Shown: positions 51,488 through 60,186 of the stretch, piece by piece
Numbering within the stretch: position 1 is the first letter of the stretch
How the letters are laid out: the number at the start of each line of letters is the position of its first letter
Source: DATBLE01 sp036555585
GTDB lineage: Bacteria > Actinomycetota > Thermoleophilia > Gaiellales > Gaiellaceae
Direction of reading: 5' to 3'
DNA: 64,000 nt
Assembly (NCBI GenBank): GCA_036555585.1
Contig: DATBLE010000012.1
Location: 1 to 64,000, forward strand
Notes under the pieces: generated by a model
What the model saw: the letters and a program-made list of their open reading frames with translations, nothing else
Database searches by the model: none
Told to the model about the DNA's origin: nothing
Program-made: the position numbers and the translations under genes

Positions 51488-53086
51488 TCAGCGGTCGAGC
51501 CGCGAGACCTCGAGGTCGAGATCTCGGACGACGCGCCGCATGACCTCGTCGCTGATCTCGCCGGTGTTGCGCAGCTCGACCACGGCGTGGCGCTCGGCCT
51601 CCAGCAGCTCGCGCCGCAGCTTCTGGTACTTCGCCGACTGCTTCTCGATCTTCCCGTCGCCGTCCGGGTCGGTCCTCGCGTTGAAGCGGTCGATCCGGAA
51701 CCGATACAGGCCCCGGAGCCGCTCGACCGTGTCGTCTCGCACCCAGACCTCGGCCTCGAGCTCCTCGAGCCGCTCGAGCGCCGCCTCGGCCGCGCGGATC
51801 CGCGCGTGCACCTCCTCCTCCTCGGCGCCGCCGTCGTCCTCCTCCAGTCGCAGCGCGCGGATGACGAGCGGCAGCGACAGGCCCTGGCCGACGAGCGTCG
51901 CCAGCACGACGGCGAACGAGCAGAAGACGATCAGGTCGCGGCCCGGCAGCGGCGCGCCCGCGTCGGTGCGCAGCGGGACGATCAGCGCGGCCGCGATCGT
52001 CACCGCCCCGCGCATGCCGTTCCACGCGATGAACGCGGGGTAGCGCCACGGCGGGGAAGGGTCGTGCTCGCGGATCCGGGGAACGAACCAGCGCGGCAGG
52101 TACGTCGCCGGGAAGATCCAGACGATCCGCAGCGCGATCACCGCGAGGGCGATCAGCGCCGCGTCGCCGACGAGCGACCAGCCGCCGTGGGCGGAGAGAC
52201 CGTCGAGGACCGGCCGCAGCTGCAGCCCAACCAGGCCGAAGAGCAGCACGTTGAGCAGGAACGTGAACACGCTCCAGAATCCCTCTCCCTGCAACCGCGT
52301 CTGCACGGTGGTCAGCTCCGGCGTGTACCAGCCCATGTAGACGCCTGCGGTGACGACCGCCAGCACCCCGGAGACGTGGAGCGCCGAGGCCGGCAGGAAG
52401 GCGAAGTAGCCGGTCAGGAAGGCGATCGTCACCTCGAGCGGAGGGTTGTCGAGCAGGCGCCGGACGCGCCGGATCGGGTACCCGACCGCGAGACCGACCG
52501 CGACTCCGCCGACGATGTTGACGGCAAGGTGCCAGCCGGCGTCCCAGACGGAGAACGAGCCGGCGACCGCGGCGACGATCGCCGTGCGCAGGAGCACGAG
52601 CGCGGTGCCGTCGTTGACGAGGCTCTCGCCCTCGATGATGTCGATCAGCCGCCGGGGGACGCCGAGCCGCCGCCCGATCGAGGTGGCCGCGATCGGGTCG
52701 GTCGGCGAGACGACCGCGCCGAGCACGAACGCCTCGGCCCAGCCGAGGTCGGTGATCGCGTGCGCGACCACGGCGACGCCGCAGGTGGTGAGCAGGACCA
52801 GGCCGACGGCGAGCAGCGAGATCGGCCGCAGGTTGCGCCGCAGCTCGCGCAGGCCGGTCGCGTAGGCCGCCTGGTAGAGGAGCGGCGGCAGGATCCCGAC
52901 CAGGACGACCTCCGGCGGCATCGTCACCTTCGGCACGCCGGGCCCGAAGGCGAGCAGGAGGCCGCCGAGCACGAGCAGGATCGGATAGGGGATCCTGAGC
53001 GGCCCGGCGAGGATCAGCAGCGCGGCGCCCGAGAGCAGCAACGCGAGCAGCTGCAGCTCCTGGCGGGTGCCGAAGTCGAAGATCAC
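51488..53086 (-). CDS. CPA1-family Na+/H+ antiporter
   Basis: 532 residues with about 12 helices and a C-terminal cytoplasmic charged region rich in Glu/Arg (EDDGGAEEEEVHARIRAAEAALERLEELE). The ion site block is SPTDPIAATSIGRRLGVPRRLIDIIEGESLVNDGTAL (TDPIA and ESLVNDG). It exchanges sodium (or potassium) for protons. GTG start, with a GGGGAC palindrome just upstream (53095-53124). Confidence 0.92.
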   Translation of the reverse strand: MIFDFGTRQELQLLALLLSGAALLILAGPLRIPYPILLVLGGLLLAFGPGVPKVTMPPEVVLVGILPPLLYQAAYATGLRELRRNLRPISLLAVGLVLLTTCGVAVVAHAITDLGWAEAFVLGAVVSPTDPIAATSIGRRLGVPRRLIDIIEGESLVNDGTALVLLRTAIVAAVAGSFSVWDAGWHLAVNIVGGVAVGLAVGYPIRRVRRLLDNPPLEVTIAFLTGYFAFLPASALHVSGVLAVVTAGVYMGWYTPELTTVQTRLQGEGFWSVFTFLLNVLLFGLVGLQLRPVLDGLSAHGGWSLVGDAALIALAVIALRIVWIFPATYLPRWFVPRIREHDPSPPWRYPAFIAWNGMRGAVTIAAALIVPLRTDAGAPLPGRDLIVFCSFAVVLATLVGQGLSLPLVIRALRLEEDDGGAEEEEVHARIRAAEAALERLEELEAEVWVRDDTVERLRGLYRFRIDRFNARTDPDGDGKIEKQSAKYQKLRRELLEAERHAVVELRNTGEISDEVMRRVVRDLDLEVSRLDR

Positions 53087-53094
53087 GAACCTGG

Positions 53095-53124
53095 ATCGGG
53101 GACAGGCTGAAGCCGGTCCCCGAT
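53095..53124. repeat. Inverted repeat ATCGGGGAC/GTCCCCGAT
   Basis: Arms at 53095-53103 and 53116-53124, 12-nt loop, in the 46-bp gap between the CPA1 antiporter and the DUF5996 gene. It may also act as an mRNA hairpin. Confidence 0.6.
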
Positions 53125-53132
53125 GACGTCGC

Positions 53133-54035
53133 TCACGGGCACCAGGAGGAAAGCAGCTCGCCGCGGTCCCAGCCGGCCGCGTCCGCGCCCGCCTCGTACG
53201 CGCTCTGGAGGAACTCGAGCAGCGTCGCCCTCGGGTCGAGTGCGGTCCGCACGTCCTCGTACGGCAGCTGCGCCAGCGAGCCGGTGCCCGACTCGACCCA
53301 GCGTGCCGATGCCGGCGACAGCGCCCGTGCGGTCAGGCCGGGAGGCTCGGGCGCCGTGTACGAGTAATAGGTCGGCTTGCGCACCTGGCGGTCGCCGGCC
53401 CAGAAGCCGAAGGAGACGACCTCGTGCGTGTACGCCTCTCTCGTCACGGCGTCCGCCTCCGTCAGATCGGGGGCGCGCCGCCCGCTGAACCTGGTCAACG
53501 CCAGGTCGAACGAGTGCCAGAACACGTGCACAGGACTCTGCTTGCCGCAGAACCAGCCGGCGAACTCCTCCAGCACGCCTGCGCTCCAGTTCAGGACGTG
53601 CCAGAAGCGCTCGACCGCCTCGGCGTCGTACGAGGCGTGCTCGTCGTCCTCGCGGAACGGGGTCGTCATCGGCACCCCGAACGGCCGCTCGACGATCGCG
53701 ACGTCGAGCCCGAGCCGCGCGAGCGCGGCATGCAGACGTTCGTCGAAGCCGGCGACCGAGAGGTCTCCGAGCGCGAACGACTCCTCCGCCGTGGCCGTCT
53801 CGACCACCAGCCGGTGGTCCGCGAAGTCGAAGCGGATCTCGAACGCGGTCCCGTCCTGCCCGTGCAGCAGTCGCGTGGTCAGCCCGCGCACGTCGAGGTA
53901 GAGGGGGACGTGCCACCAGTGGTTCTTCGGCGGCGACGAGGCGAGCTTCACCTTGCCGACGATCTGCGCCCAGAGGTGCAGCGTCTCCTTCGTCTGCTCC
54001 CACTCCGGGTACGGCAGCGGCGGCAGCGGGGTCAT
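53133..54035 (-). CDS. DUF5996 family protein
   Basis: 300 residues. Recognisable by PPLPYPEWEQTKETLHLWAQIVGKVKLASSPPKNHWWHVPLYLDVRGLTTR and the Trp/His-rich end (HVFWHSFDLALTRFSGR, SFGFWAGD). Its function is not known. It overlaps the UBP zinc-finger gene by 4 bp and precedes the antiporter gene on the same strand, in an operon-like run downstream of the formate dehydrogenase. Confidence 0.82.
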   Translation of the reverse strand: MTPLPPLPYPEWEQTKETLHLWAQIVGKVKLASSPPKNHWWHVPLYLDVRGLTTRLLHGQDGTAFEIRFDFADHRLVVETATAEESFALGDLSVAGFDERLHAALARLGLDVAIVERPFGVPMTTPFREDDEHASYDAEAVERFWHVLNWSAGVLEEFAGWFCGKQSPVHVFWHSFDLALTRFSGRRAPDLTEADAVTREAYTHEVVSFGFWAGDRQVRKPTYYSYTAPEPPGLTARALSPASARWVESGTGSLAQLPYEDVRTALDPRATLLEFLQSAYEAGADAAGWDRGELLSSWCP

Positions 54036-54310
54036 TCGAGCACGAACGCGACCTCGTCCACGAAGCACCAGCTCCAGTCCTCGCCCGGCTGGGCGGAGCG
54101 GACGATCGGATGCTCCTGCTCGCGCGCATGCTTCGAGGCGTGGCGGCCCGGCGAGGAGTCGCAGCAGCCGATCTTCCCGCAGGTGAGGCACATCCTCAGG
54201 TGCAGCCAGCGGCCCCCGCTCGCCAGGCAGTCCTCGCAGCCGGCGATCGGGTCGGGCAGCTCGGTCACGCGGATCTGGTCGAGATGGGTGCAGGCGGGCT
54301 CGTCGGTCAT
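54032..54310 (-). CDS. UBP-type zinc-finger protein
   Basis: 92 residues with the Cys/His pattern of the ubiquitin-specific-protease zinc finger: CTHLDQ, GCEDCLASG, MCLTCGKIGCCDSSPGRHASKHA and HPIVRSA. In eukaryotes the fold binds ubiquitin C-termini; bacterial copies are common in actinobacteria and their partner is unknown. ATG at 54310; TATCGT (54320-54325, minus strand) lies 9 nt upstream. Coupled to DUF5996 by overlap. Confidence 0.88.
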   Translation of the reverse strand: MTDEPACTHLDQIRVTELPDPIAGCEDCLASGGRWLHLRMCLTCGKIGCCDSSPGRHASKHAREQEHPIVRSAQPGEDWSWCFVDEVAFVLE

Positions 54311-54345
54311 CTCGACCGCACGATACCGAGCGGCCGCCGGGCTCC

Positions 54346-55242
54346 TCAGCTCGCGGTCAGGCGCTCGCGCTGAGGGACGACCGTATAGCGCGGGTCCTCG
54401 GCCGACTGGAACCCGGCGCGAAAGACCGACCAGCGGCGGGCCAGCTCGCCGCCGAGCACGAGCGCTGCGCCCGCCACCGCCGCGGGCCGGCTGCGCGCGC
54501 CCGCGGTGCCTAGGAGGGCTGCGCCCATCGTGCTCGCCGTGCGGGCGAGCCTGGCGAAGCGGCCAGCCGAGCCGACGCGGTAGGGCTCGCCGACGAAGCC
54601 GAGCCGCCGTTCCATCACCGCCGCGGCGACGTTGGCGGCCGCCGCGCCGGAGACCGCCAGACGCCGCGCGGGCCCGGCCGACGAGGGGGGCGCGAGCATT
54701 GCCGCGGCTGCGCCGGCGGAGGCGGCGGCGCTGCCCGCGAAGACGAACGGCAGCTCGCGGCGCCCTTCGTGCCACACGGGGACGGCCGTGTTCGCGACCA
54801 GCGCGGCGGTGTAGGTGGCGAGGGGGGCTCCCGTCGCGGCCGAGACCGCTTCGGCGGCACGCTTCAGCCGCGGCAGGCGGCCGATCGCGCCGAGCACGAC
54901 CCCCGTCGTGGAGGCGCCGGAGTTGGCGAGCAGGATCCAGCTGCCCACGCTCATCGGCGAGGTCACCTTGAACACCCGCAGCATGTTCAGGAAGCGCTCG
55001 GGCCGGCCGAGGTCGGAGATCAGGAGCAGCGGCGAGACGGCGTCGAAAACCGCCCCCGTCCGGCTCGCGGTCGTCGCCAGGTGCTCGTTGCCGGACAGCC
55101 GCGCCCACTGGCCGAGCACCGCCGAGGCACCGGCGATACCGCCCGTCCAGAAGTACCAGGGGATCTCCGGCTTCCAGACTGGCGGCTTGATCACGGGCCG
55201 CCCGTAGTAGCTCGCGGAGGCGCCGTTCTCGCCCACGTTCAC
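54346..55242 (-). CDS. NrfD-type membrane subunit of formate dehydrogenase
   Basis: 298 residues, largely transmembrane (several helices, e.g. FWTGGIAGASAVLGQWARL and RFLNMLRVFKVTSPMSVGSW). It resembles polysulfide reductase NrfD/DmsC-like quinone-binding anchors and has no clear haem-binding His pairs. It would take electrons from the iron-sulfur subunit to menaquinone. A GTGA overlap couples it to the iron-sulfur subunit gene. Confidence 0.8.
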   Translation of the reverse strand: MNVGENGASASYYGRPVIKPPVWKPEIPWYFWTGGIAGASAVLGQWARLSGNEHLATTASRTGAVFDAVSPLLLISDLGRPERFLNMLRVFKVTSPMSVGSWILLANSGASTTGVVLGAIGRLPRLKRAAEAVSAATGAPLATYTAALVANTAVPVWHEGRRELPFVFAGSAAASAGAAAAMLAPPSSAGPARRLAVSGAAAANVAAAVMERRLGFVGEPYRVGSAGRFARLARTASTMGAALLGTAGARSRPAAVAGAALVLGGELARRWSVFRAGFQSAEDPRYTVVPQRERLTAS

Positions 55243-56093
55243 GCGCGGCCTCCGAGGAACGCCGCTCCGATTCCGGCGACGAGCGCGACCGCTGCGGACG
55301 CCGTCCAGGCCCAGAGGCCCGGCAGGTCGCGGGTGGTGACGACCGGGTCCGGCGGCAGGCCATACACCTCCGGCTCGTCGAGGAGCAGGAAGAAGGCGCC
55401 GGCGCCGCCGATGCCGTCGTCCGGGTCGCGGCCGTACAGCTGCGCGCCGTTCCACCCGTCCGCCTGGAGCTTCTCCAGCCGGCGGTCGGCGCGCTCGCGC
55501 AGCTCGTCGAGCGGCCCGAACTGGATCGAGTCGGTCGGGCACGCCTTCGCGCACGCGGGCTCGTGGCCGTCCTTCAGCCGGTCGTAGCAGAGCGTGCACT
55601 TCCAGACGCGGCCGTCCTGCCCGTCGCCGACCGGCAGCCCGAGCACGGTCGGCGGCGGATCGTCCGAGTGCCGCGGGAGCTCGCGCCGGTCGAGCACCCC
55701 GAACGGGCAGGCGGGGACGCAGTAGCCGCACCCGTTGCACACGTCCTCCTGGACGACCACCGTCCCGAACTCGGTGCGGAAGAGCGCGCCGGTGGGGCAC
55801 ACGTCCAGGCAGGCGGCGTGCGTGCAGTGCTTGCACACGTCCGAGGACATCAGCCAGCGCAGCCCGTCGGCGCCGTCCTCGACGAGCAGCGGCTTCTCCT
55901 GCTCGATGAAGGCCACGTGCCGCCAGGTGTTCGCGCCGAGCGCCTGGGTGTTGTCGTAGGAGTCGCCGGTCCACTCGAGCCCGTCCTCGGGAACGAGGTT
56001 CCACTCCTTGCAGGCGACCTCGCACGCCTTGCAGCCGATGCAGACGGACGTGTCCGTGAAGAACCCGACCCGCTCGTCGGCGGGGGCGCTCAC
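55239..56093 (-). CDS. Formate dehydrogenase iron-sulfur (beta) subunit
   Basis: 284 residues with four [4Fe-4S] Cys motifs: CIGCKACEVAC, CKHCTHAACLDVCP, CNGCGYCVPACP and CTLCYDRLKDGHEPACAKACP, and a C-terminal membrane helix (LWAWTASAAVALVAGIGAAFLGG). It carries electrons from the catalytic to the membrane subunit. GTG start with AAGGAG 8 nt upstream, part of which comes from the adjoining 18-bp repeat. Overlaps the membrane-subunit gene by 4 bp. Confidence 0.92.
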   Translation of the reverse strand: MSAPADERVGFFTDTSVCIGCKACEVACKEWNLVPEDGLEWTGDSYDNTQALGANTWRHVAFIEQEKPLLVEDGADGLRWLMSSDVCKHCTHAACLDVCPTGALFRTEFGTVVVQEDVCNGCGYCVPACPFGVLDRRELPRHSDDPPPTVLGLPVGDGQDGRVWKCTLCYDRLKDGHEPACAKACPTDSIQFGPLDELRERADRRLEKLQADGWNGAQLYGRDPDDGIGGAGAFFLLLDEPEVYGLPPDPVVTTRDLPGLWAWTASAAVALVAGIGAAFLGGRA

Positions 56094-56104
56094 GAGCGCC
56101 GCTC

Positions 56105-56122
56105 CTTAACAGTGCCTGGCAC
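56105..56122. repeat. 18-bp direct repeat, copy 1
   Basis: CTTAACAGTGCCTGGCAC, identical to 56162-56179 (57 bp apart). It contains the palindrome GTGCC-T-GGCAC and ends in the ribosome-binding region of the beta-subunit gene. Confidence 0.75.
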
Positions 56123-56161
56123 CGTAAAGACCCTGCACAGCGGCGGTTTCCGGGGGTACGT

Positions 56162-56186
56162 CTTAACAGTGCCTGGCACGGTTAAG
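56162..56186. repeat. 18-bp direct repeat copy 2 with flanking palindrome
   Basis: CTTAACAGTGCCTGGCAC continuing to GTTAAG, so that CTTAAC and GTTAAG (56162-56167, 56181-56186) pair around GTGCC-T-GGCAC. It supplies the stop codon and the last residues LNRARHC of the catalytic subunit. Confidence 0.75.
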
Positions 56187-59100
56187 GCGGCCCGGCCTGA
56201 TCGCGCAGGCGAGCGCCTTCACCTCCTGGATGTGGACGTTGGGGTCGAGGACGATCGCGGTCAGGTCGTTCGCGGAGCCGCCGGTGGTCAGCCCGCGGCT
56301 GCCCCAGTGGTAGGGCAGCCCGACCTGGTGCGTGACCCGGCCCTGGACCTCGACGGGACGGATCCGGCGGGTGACGAGCACGCGCGCCTCGATCGCGGCC
56401 CGGGGCGTCGAGATCGTCGCCCAGCCGCGGTGGGTGAGCCCGGCCTCCTCGGCCAGCTCCGGCGACACCTCGCAGAACATCGCCGGCTGGAGCTCGGCCA
56501 GGTAGGGGACGGTCCGCGTCATCCCGCCCGCCGTGTGGTGCTCGGTGAGCCGGTGGGTGGTGAGCACGTAGGGGTAGCCGTCGGCGGCCCCGTCCGCGTA
56601 CCGGTTCTCGGGCCGCTCGAACTGCTGCCGGGCAGGGTTCGCGCGCTGCGGGTAGAGCGGGTTCGCGAACGGCGACTCCTGCGGCTCGTAGTGCGTCGGC
56701 AGCGGCCCGTCCTCGAGGCCCTGCGGGACGAACAGCCAGCTGCGCCCGTCGGCCTGCATGACGAACGGGTGTGAGCCGGCGATCGCGTCCTCGGCCTTCG
56801 CGCCGTCGGGCGGAACGTAGCCCGGCTCCTTCGTCTCCTGGAAATCGGGCACGTCGTCACCCATCCACTTCCCCTCCGACTCGTCCCACCAGACGTAGCG
56901 CTTGCGCTCGGACCACGGCTTGCCCTCCGGGTCGGCCGAGGCCCGGTTGTAGATGATCCGCCGGTTGGCCGGCCAGGCCCACGCCCACTCGGGAGCGATC
57001 CGGCTCTGCTCCCAGTGCGGCTTCCGCCGTGCGGCCTGGTTGACGCCGTCGGCGAAGACGCCGCAGTAGATCCAGCAGCCGCAGCTGGTCGAGCCGTCGG
57101 CCTTCAGCTTCGGGTAGGAGTCGAGGTAGTCGCCGGTGGCGAGGTCGCGCCCGTTGATCTCGCCGAGCACGGCCTCGGCGCTCGGCTCCTGGATCTCCCC
57201 GTGGGTCGGGTAGTCCCAGGCGAGGGCGTTGATCAGCCGGTCGCGCGGCGCCGCCGAGTCGGCAAGCCGCTCCCTGAGGATGCGGCCGAGGTGGTAGTAG
57301 AACCAGAGCTCCGAGCGGCAGTCCTCCTTCGGCTCGACCGCCTGGGCATGCCACTGCAGGAGCCGCTGCGTGTTCGTGAACGAGCCGTCCTTCTCGGTGT
57401 GCGTGGCCGCCGGCAGGAAGAAGACCTCCGTTGCGATCTCCTCGGTCTTCAGCTCGCCGGAGTCGATCTCCGGCCCGTCGTGCCAGAAGGAGGCCGACTC
57501 GATCTCGACCACGTCGCGGACGACGAGCCAGTCGAGCCTCGCCAGCCCCAGCCGGTGCGCCTTGCCGTTGGCGTTGCCGACCGCCGGGTTCTCGCCGGCG
57601 ATGATGTACCCCTTCATCTTCCCGTCGAGCATCTGCAGCGTCGCCCAGTACGCGGAGTTGTCGTCGTCGATCCGCGGCAGGTGCTCGAACAGCCAGTCGT
57701 TCTCGGCGGTCGCCTCGGCGCCGAAGTACGCCTTCATCAGGCTGACGAAGTACGCGTCCATGTGGCCCCACCAGCCGCTCGGCGCCGAGGACGCCTCCAC
57801 GTACTTCGCGAAGCCGCCGTAGCTCTCCGCGTGGGGCATCGGCAGGTAGCCCGGCAGGATGTTGTAGAGCGTCGGGATGTCGGTCGAGCCCTGGATCGAC
57901 GCGTGCCCGCGCAGCGCCATGATCCCGCCGCCTGGCCGCCCGATGTTGCCGAGCAGCTGCTGGACGATCGCGGCGGTGCGGATGTACTGGACGCCGACCG
58001 TGTGCTGCGTCCAGCCGACCGCGTAGACGAACGCGCCCGTCCGCTCGCGGCCCGAGCTCTCGCAGATGGTCTCGCAGTACCAGAGGAAGTCCTCGACGCT
58101 GCAGCCGGTCGCCTCGGCGACGAGCTCGGGCGTGTACCGCGCGTAGTGCCGCTTGAGGATCTGGAGCACGCAGCGCGGGTGCTGCATCGTCTCGTCCTCC
58201 TCGGGCGGCTCGCCATGGACGAGGCCGCCGCCGTGGCCGCCGTGCCCCGACTGCTCCCCCTTCGCCTTGAACCCCTGCTCCCGCTGGCCGGCGGCGCCGT
58301 GCATCTCCATGCCCGCGTACTGCCAGCTCGAGTTGTCGTACTGGCCCTGCTCGGCGTCCCAGCCGGAGAAGAGCCCACCGGCGTCCTCGGCGTCGACGAA
58401 CTGCTCGTCGATGATCACCGGCGCGTTCGTGTAGTTGCGGACGTAATCCTCGAACCAGCGGTCGTGCTCGAGGATGTAGTTGACGACGCCACCGAGGAAG
58501 GCGATGTCGGAGCCGGCGCGGATCGGGATCCACTTGCTGGCCATCGCCGTCGTCCGCGTGAAGCGCGGGTCGACATGGATCACCTTCGCGCCGCGCTCCC
58601 TGGCCTCGATCACCCACTGGAAGCCGACCGGGTGGTTCTCGGCCATGTTCGAGCCCATGATCGTGATCACGTCCGAGTTGGCGAGGTCGCCGGGGAAGGT
58701 CGTCGCCCCGCCTCGTCCGAACGAGGTCCCCAGACTGGGGACCGTGGAGCTGTGTCATATGCGGGCCTGGTTCTCGACGCTGACCACGCCGAGCGCCGTC
58801 AGCAGCTTCTTGATCAGGTAGTTCTCTTCGTTGTCGAGGGTCGCGCCGCCGAGGTTGCCGATCGCGAGCGTCCGGTTGGCGGGCTCCCCCGCGTCCGTCC
58901 GGTCCTGCCACGTCTCCTCGCGGGTCGCCAGGATGCGGTCGGCGATCATCTGCATCGCCCGATCGAGCGGGAGCTCCTCCCAGCTCGTGCCGTAGGGCGG
59001 CCGGTACTTCACCTCGTACTCGCGCAGCGGGCTCTGCACGTAGCTCTTCGAGGCCTGGCCCTTCGGACAGAGGCGCCCCCGGGAGACGGGGCTCGCCGGG

Positions 59101-59324
59101 TCGCCCTCGATGTGCGTGATCTCGCCGTCGGCGACGTAGACGAGCTGGCCGCAGCCGACGGCGCAGTAGGGACAGATCGAGTGGGCGACCCGGTCGGCGT
59201 CGGAGAGGCGCGAGTGGAGGCGCTTCGACCGCTCCGACTGCACCGCCGGGCCGAGCCCGAGCGGGTCGCCGTCGCGCAGCTGCCGCACGACCGGCCACCT
59301 CTCGATCAGCTCCACCAACCGCAC
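56163..59324 (-). CDS. Formate dehydrogenase catalytic (alpha) subunit, selenoprotein with in-frame UGA
   Basis: 1053 residues with UGA at codon 190 (58755-58757) read as selenocysteine. N-terminal [4Fe-4S] motif CPYCAVGC...LCPKG (about 55-90), then NLGGATLDNEEN, VENQARI-Sec-HSSTVPSLGTSFGRGGATT (FdnG-like), and the molybdopterin-binding C-terminal domain. There is no twin-arginine motif, so it may face the cytoplasm. Residues about 340-370 contain a Gly/His-rich insertion (SGHGGHGGGLVHG). The GTG start has GGAGG 6 nt upstream. A hairpin 11 nt after the UGA matches a bSECIS. The tail LNRARHC is repeat-encoded. Confidence 0.93.
58725..58743 (-). promoter_or_regulatory. bSECIS stem-loop for selenocysteine insertion
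   Basis: On the minus strand GGTCCCCAGTCTGGGGACC: 7-bp perfect stem, 5-nt loop AGTCT containing the GU expected to contact SelB. It starts 11 nt after the last base of the UGA (58755). The position, the loop and the flanking CACAGCTCCACG resemble the known E. coli fdnG element. The codons also encode protein (VPSLGT). Confidence 0.88.
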
Positions 59325-59357
59325 TTCCGTCCTCCTTCCCGGCGTTGCCCCGCCGGA

Positions 59358-59403
59358 AACCGCTCGTGCTCGGGCCGGCCCGCCTGGACCGGCCCGAGCG
59401 GTT
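59358..59403 (-). terminator. Long hairpin between transporter and formate dehydrogenase genes
   Basis: CTCGGGCCGG (59369-59378) pairs with CCGGCCCGAG (59389-59398); outer AACCG/CGGTT (59358-59362, 59399-59403) extends it past a 6-nt bulge. It lies after the transporter stop and 34 bp before the GTG of the catalytic subunit, so it may terminate the transporter mRNA or attenuate readthrough. Confidence 0.6.
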
Positions 59404-59419
59404 CTGTCCGAGCGAGCCG

Positions 59420-60172
59420 CTACTGCCCGTGCTTGATGCCGGGCTCGGCCCACTCCAGCTCGATCGCCTCGGTCGGCTTCGCGCCCGGCTTGTTCGCCTT
59501 CGCCGAGTACTTGAACAGCGGCAGGATCGTCCGGCCGGCGGTCCCGGCCAGCATCATCCCGGTCGCCGTGTACCAGGCGAATCCGGCCGAGAAGACGAGC
59601 ACCCAGCCGGCGACGGTCGCCCAGCCCTCGGAGCCGTAGATGAACGCCCCCGCGAGGATGCCGGATCCGGCCGCGAGCGTCGAGAGCACGGAGAAGAGCC
59701 CCAGGCTCTCGGCCAGCGACGCGAACGCGCCCGACGCGGTGATGATCGCGAGCGCGAAGAACCAGAACCCGACCTCGGGCTGCTTGTACCAGACGGCGGG
59801 CGCGGGAAGCGTGTGCGTCGCCAGCAGGATGTTCAGGATGCCGTAGGCGATCCAGAACGAGCCCCACATGCCGTGCATGGCAGTCGCCAGGCCGTCCCTG
59901 GCCCGGTACGACCACATGCCCGCGAGGAACTGCGCCATCCCGCCGAAGACCGCCGCGAACGGCGCGAGGTAGAGCGGCGACGTGTCGTGGTTCCCGTACC
60001 AGCCCGCCAGGTTCGCCGCGACGATGAAGGTCGCGGCGGCGAACCCGAACAGACCGAGGATGGACGGCGCGGCAATCGGCTGGAGGAAGATCCGAGGCTC
60101 GAATCCGTTGTAGTTGTGCCCGTTGCCGATCGCCGGCGCCCGTGTACCTGTCTGGCGTTCGACCGTACTCAT
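59420..60172 (-). CDS. GPR1/FUN34/YaaH (SatP)-family acetate transporter
   Basis: 250 residues with six membrane helices: LGLFGFAAATFIVAANLAGWYG, FGGMAQFLAGMWSYRARDGLATAMHGMWGSFWIAYGIL and LVFSAGFAWYTATGMMLAG are family-typical. SatP-type proteins carry acetate or succinate; the location directly upstream of formate dehydrogenase suggests a monocarboxylate such as formate or acetate. ATG at 60172 with GGAG 8 nt upstream, next to a large palindrome. Confidence 0.88.
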   Translation of the reverse strand: MSTVERQTGTRAPAIGNGHNYNGFEPRIFLQPIAAPSILGLFGFAAATFIVAANLAGWYGNHDTSPLYLAPFAAVFGGMAQFLAGMWSYRARDGLATAMHGMWGSFWIAYGILNILLATHTLPAPAVWYKQPEVGFWFFALAIITASGAFASLAESLGLFSVLSTLAAGSGILAGAFIYGSEGWATVAGWVLVFSAGFAWYTATGMMLAGTAGRTILPLFKYSAKANKPGAKPTEAIELEWAEPGIKHGQ

Positions 60173-60186
60173 TCGACCCACTCCTT

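Noticed and set aside
58755..58757. In-frame stop in the formate dehydrogenase catalytic gene, possibly a pseudogene or two genes
   Set aside because: The context, the reading frame and a hairpin at the right distance match selenocysteine insertion.
57015..59639. Long rightward open frame opposite the formate dehydrogenase gene
   Set aside because: Its composition is that of an antisense shadow of the high-GC gene; no family motif or ribosome site.
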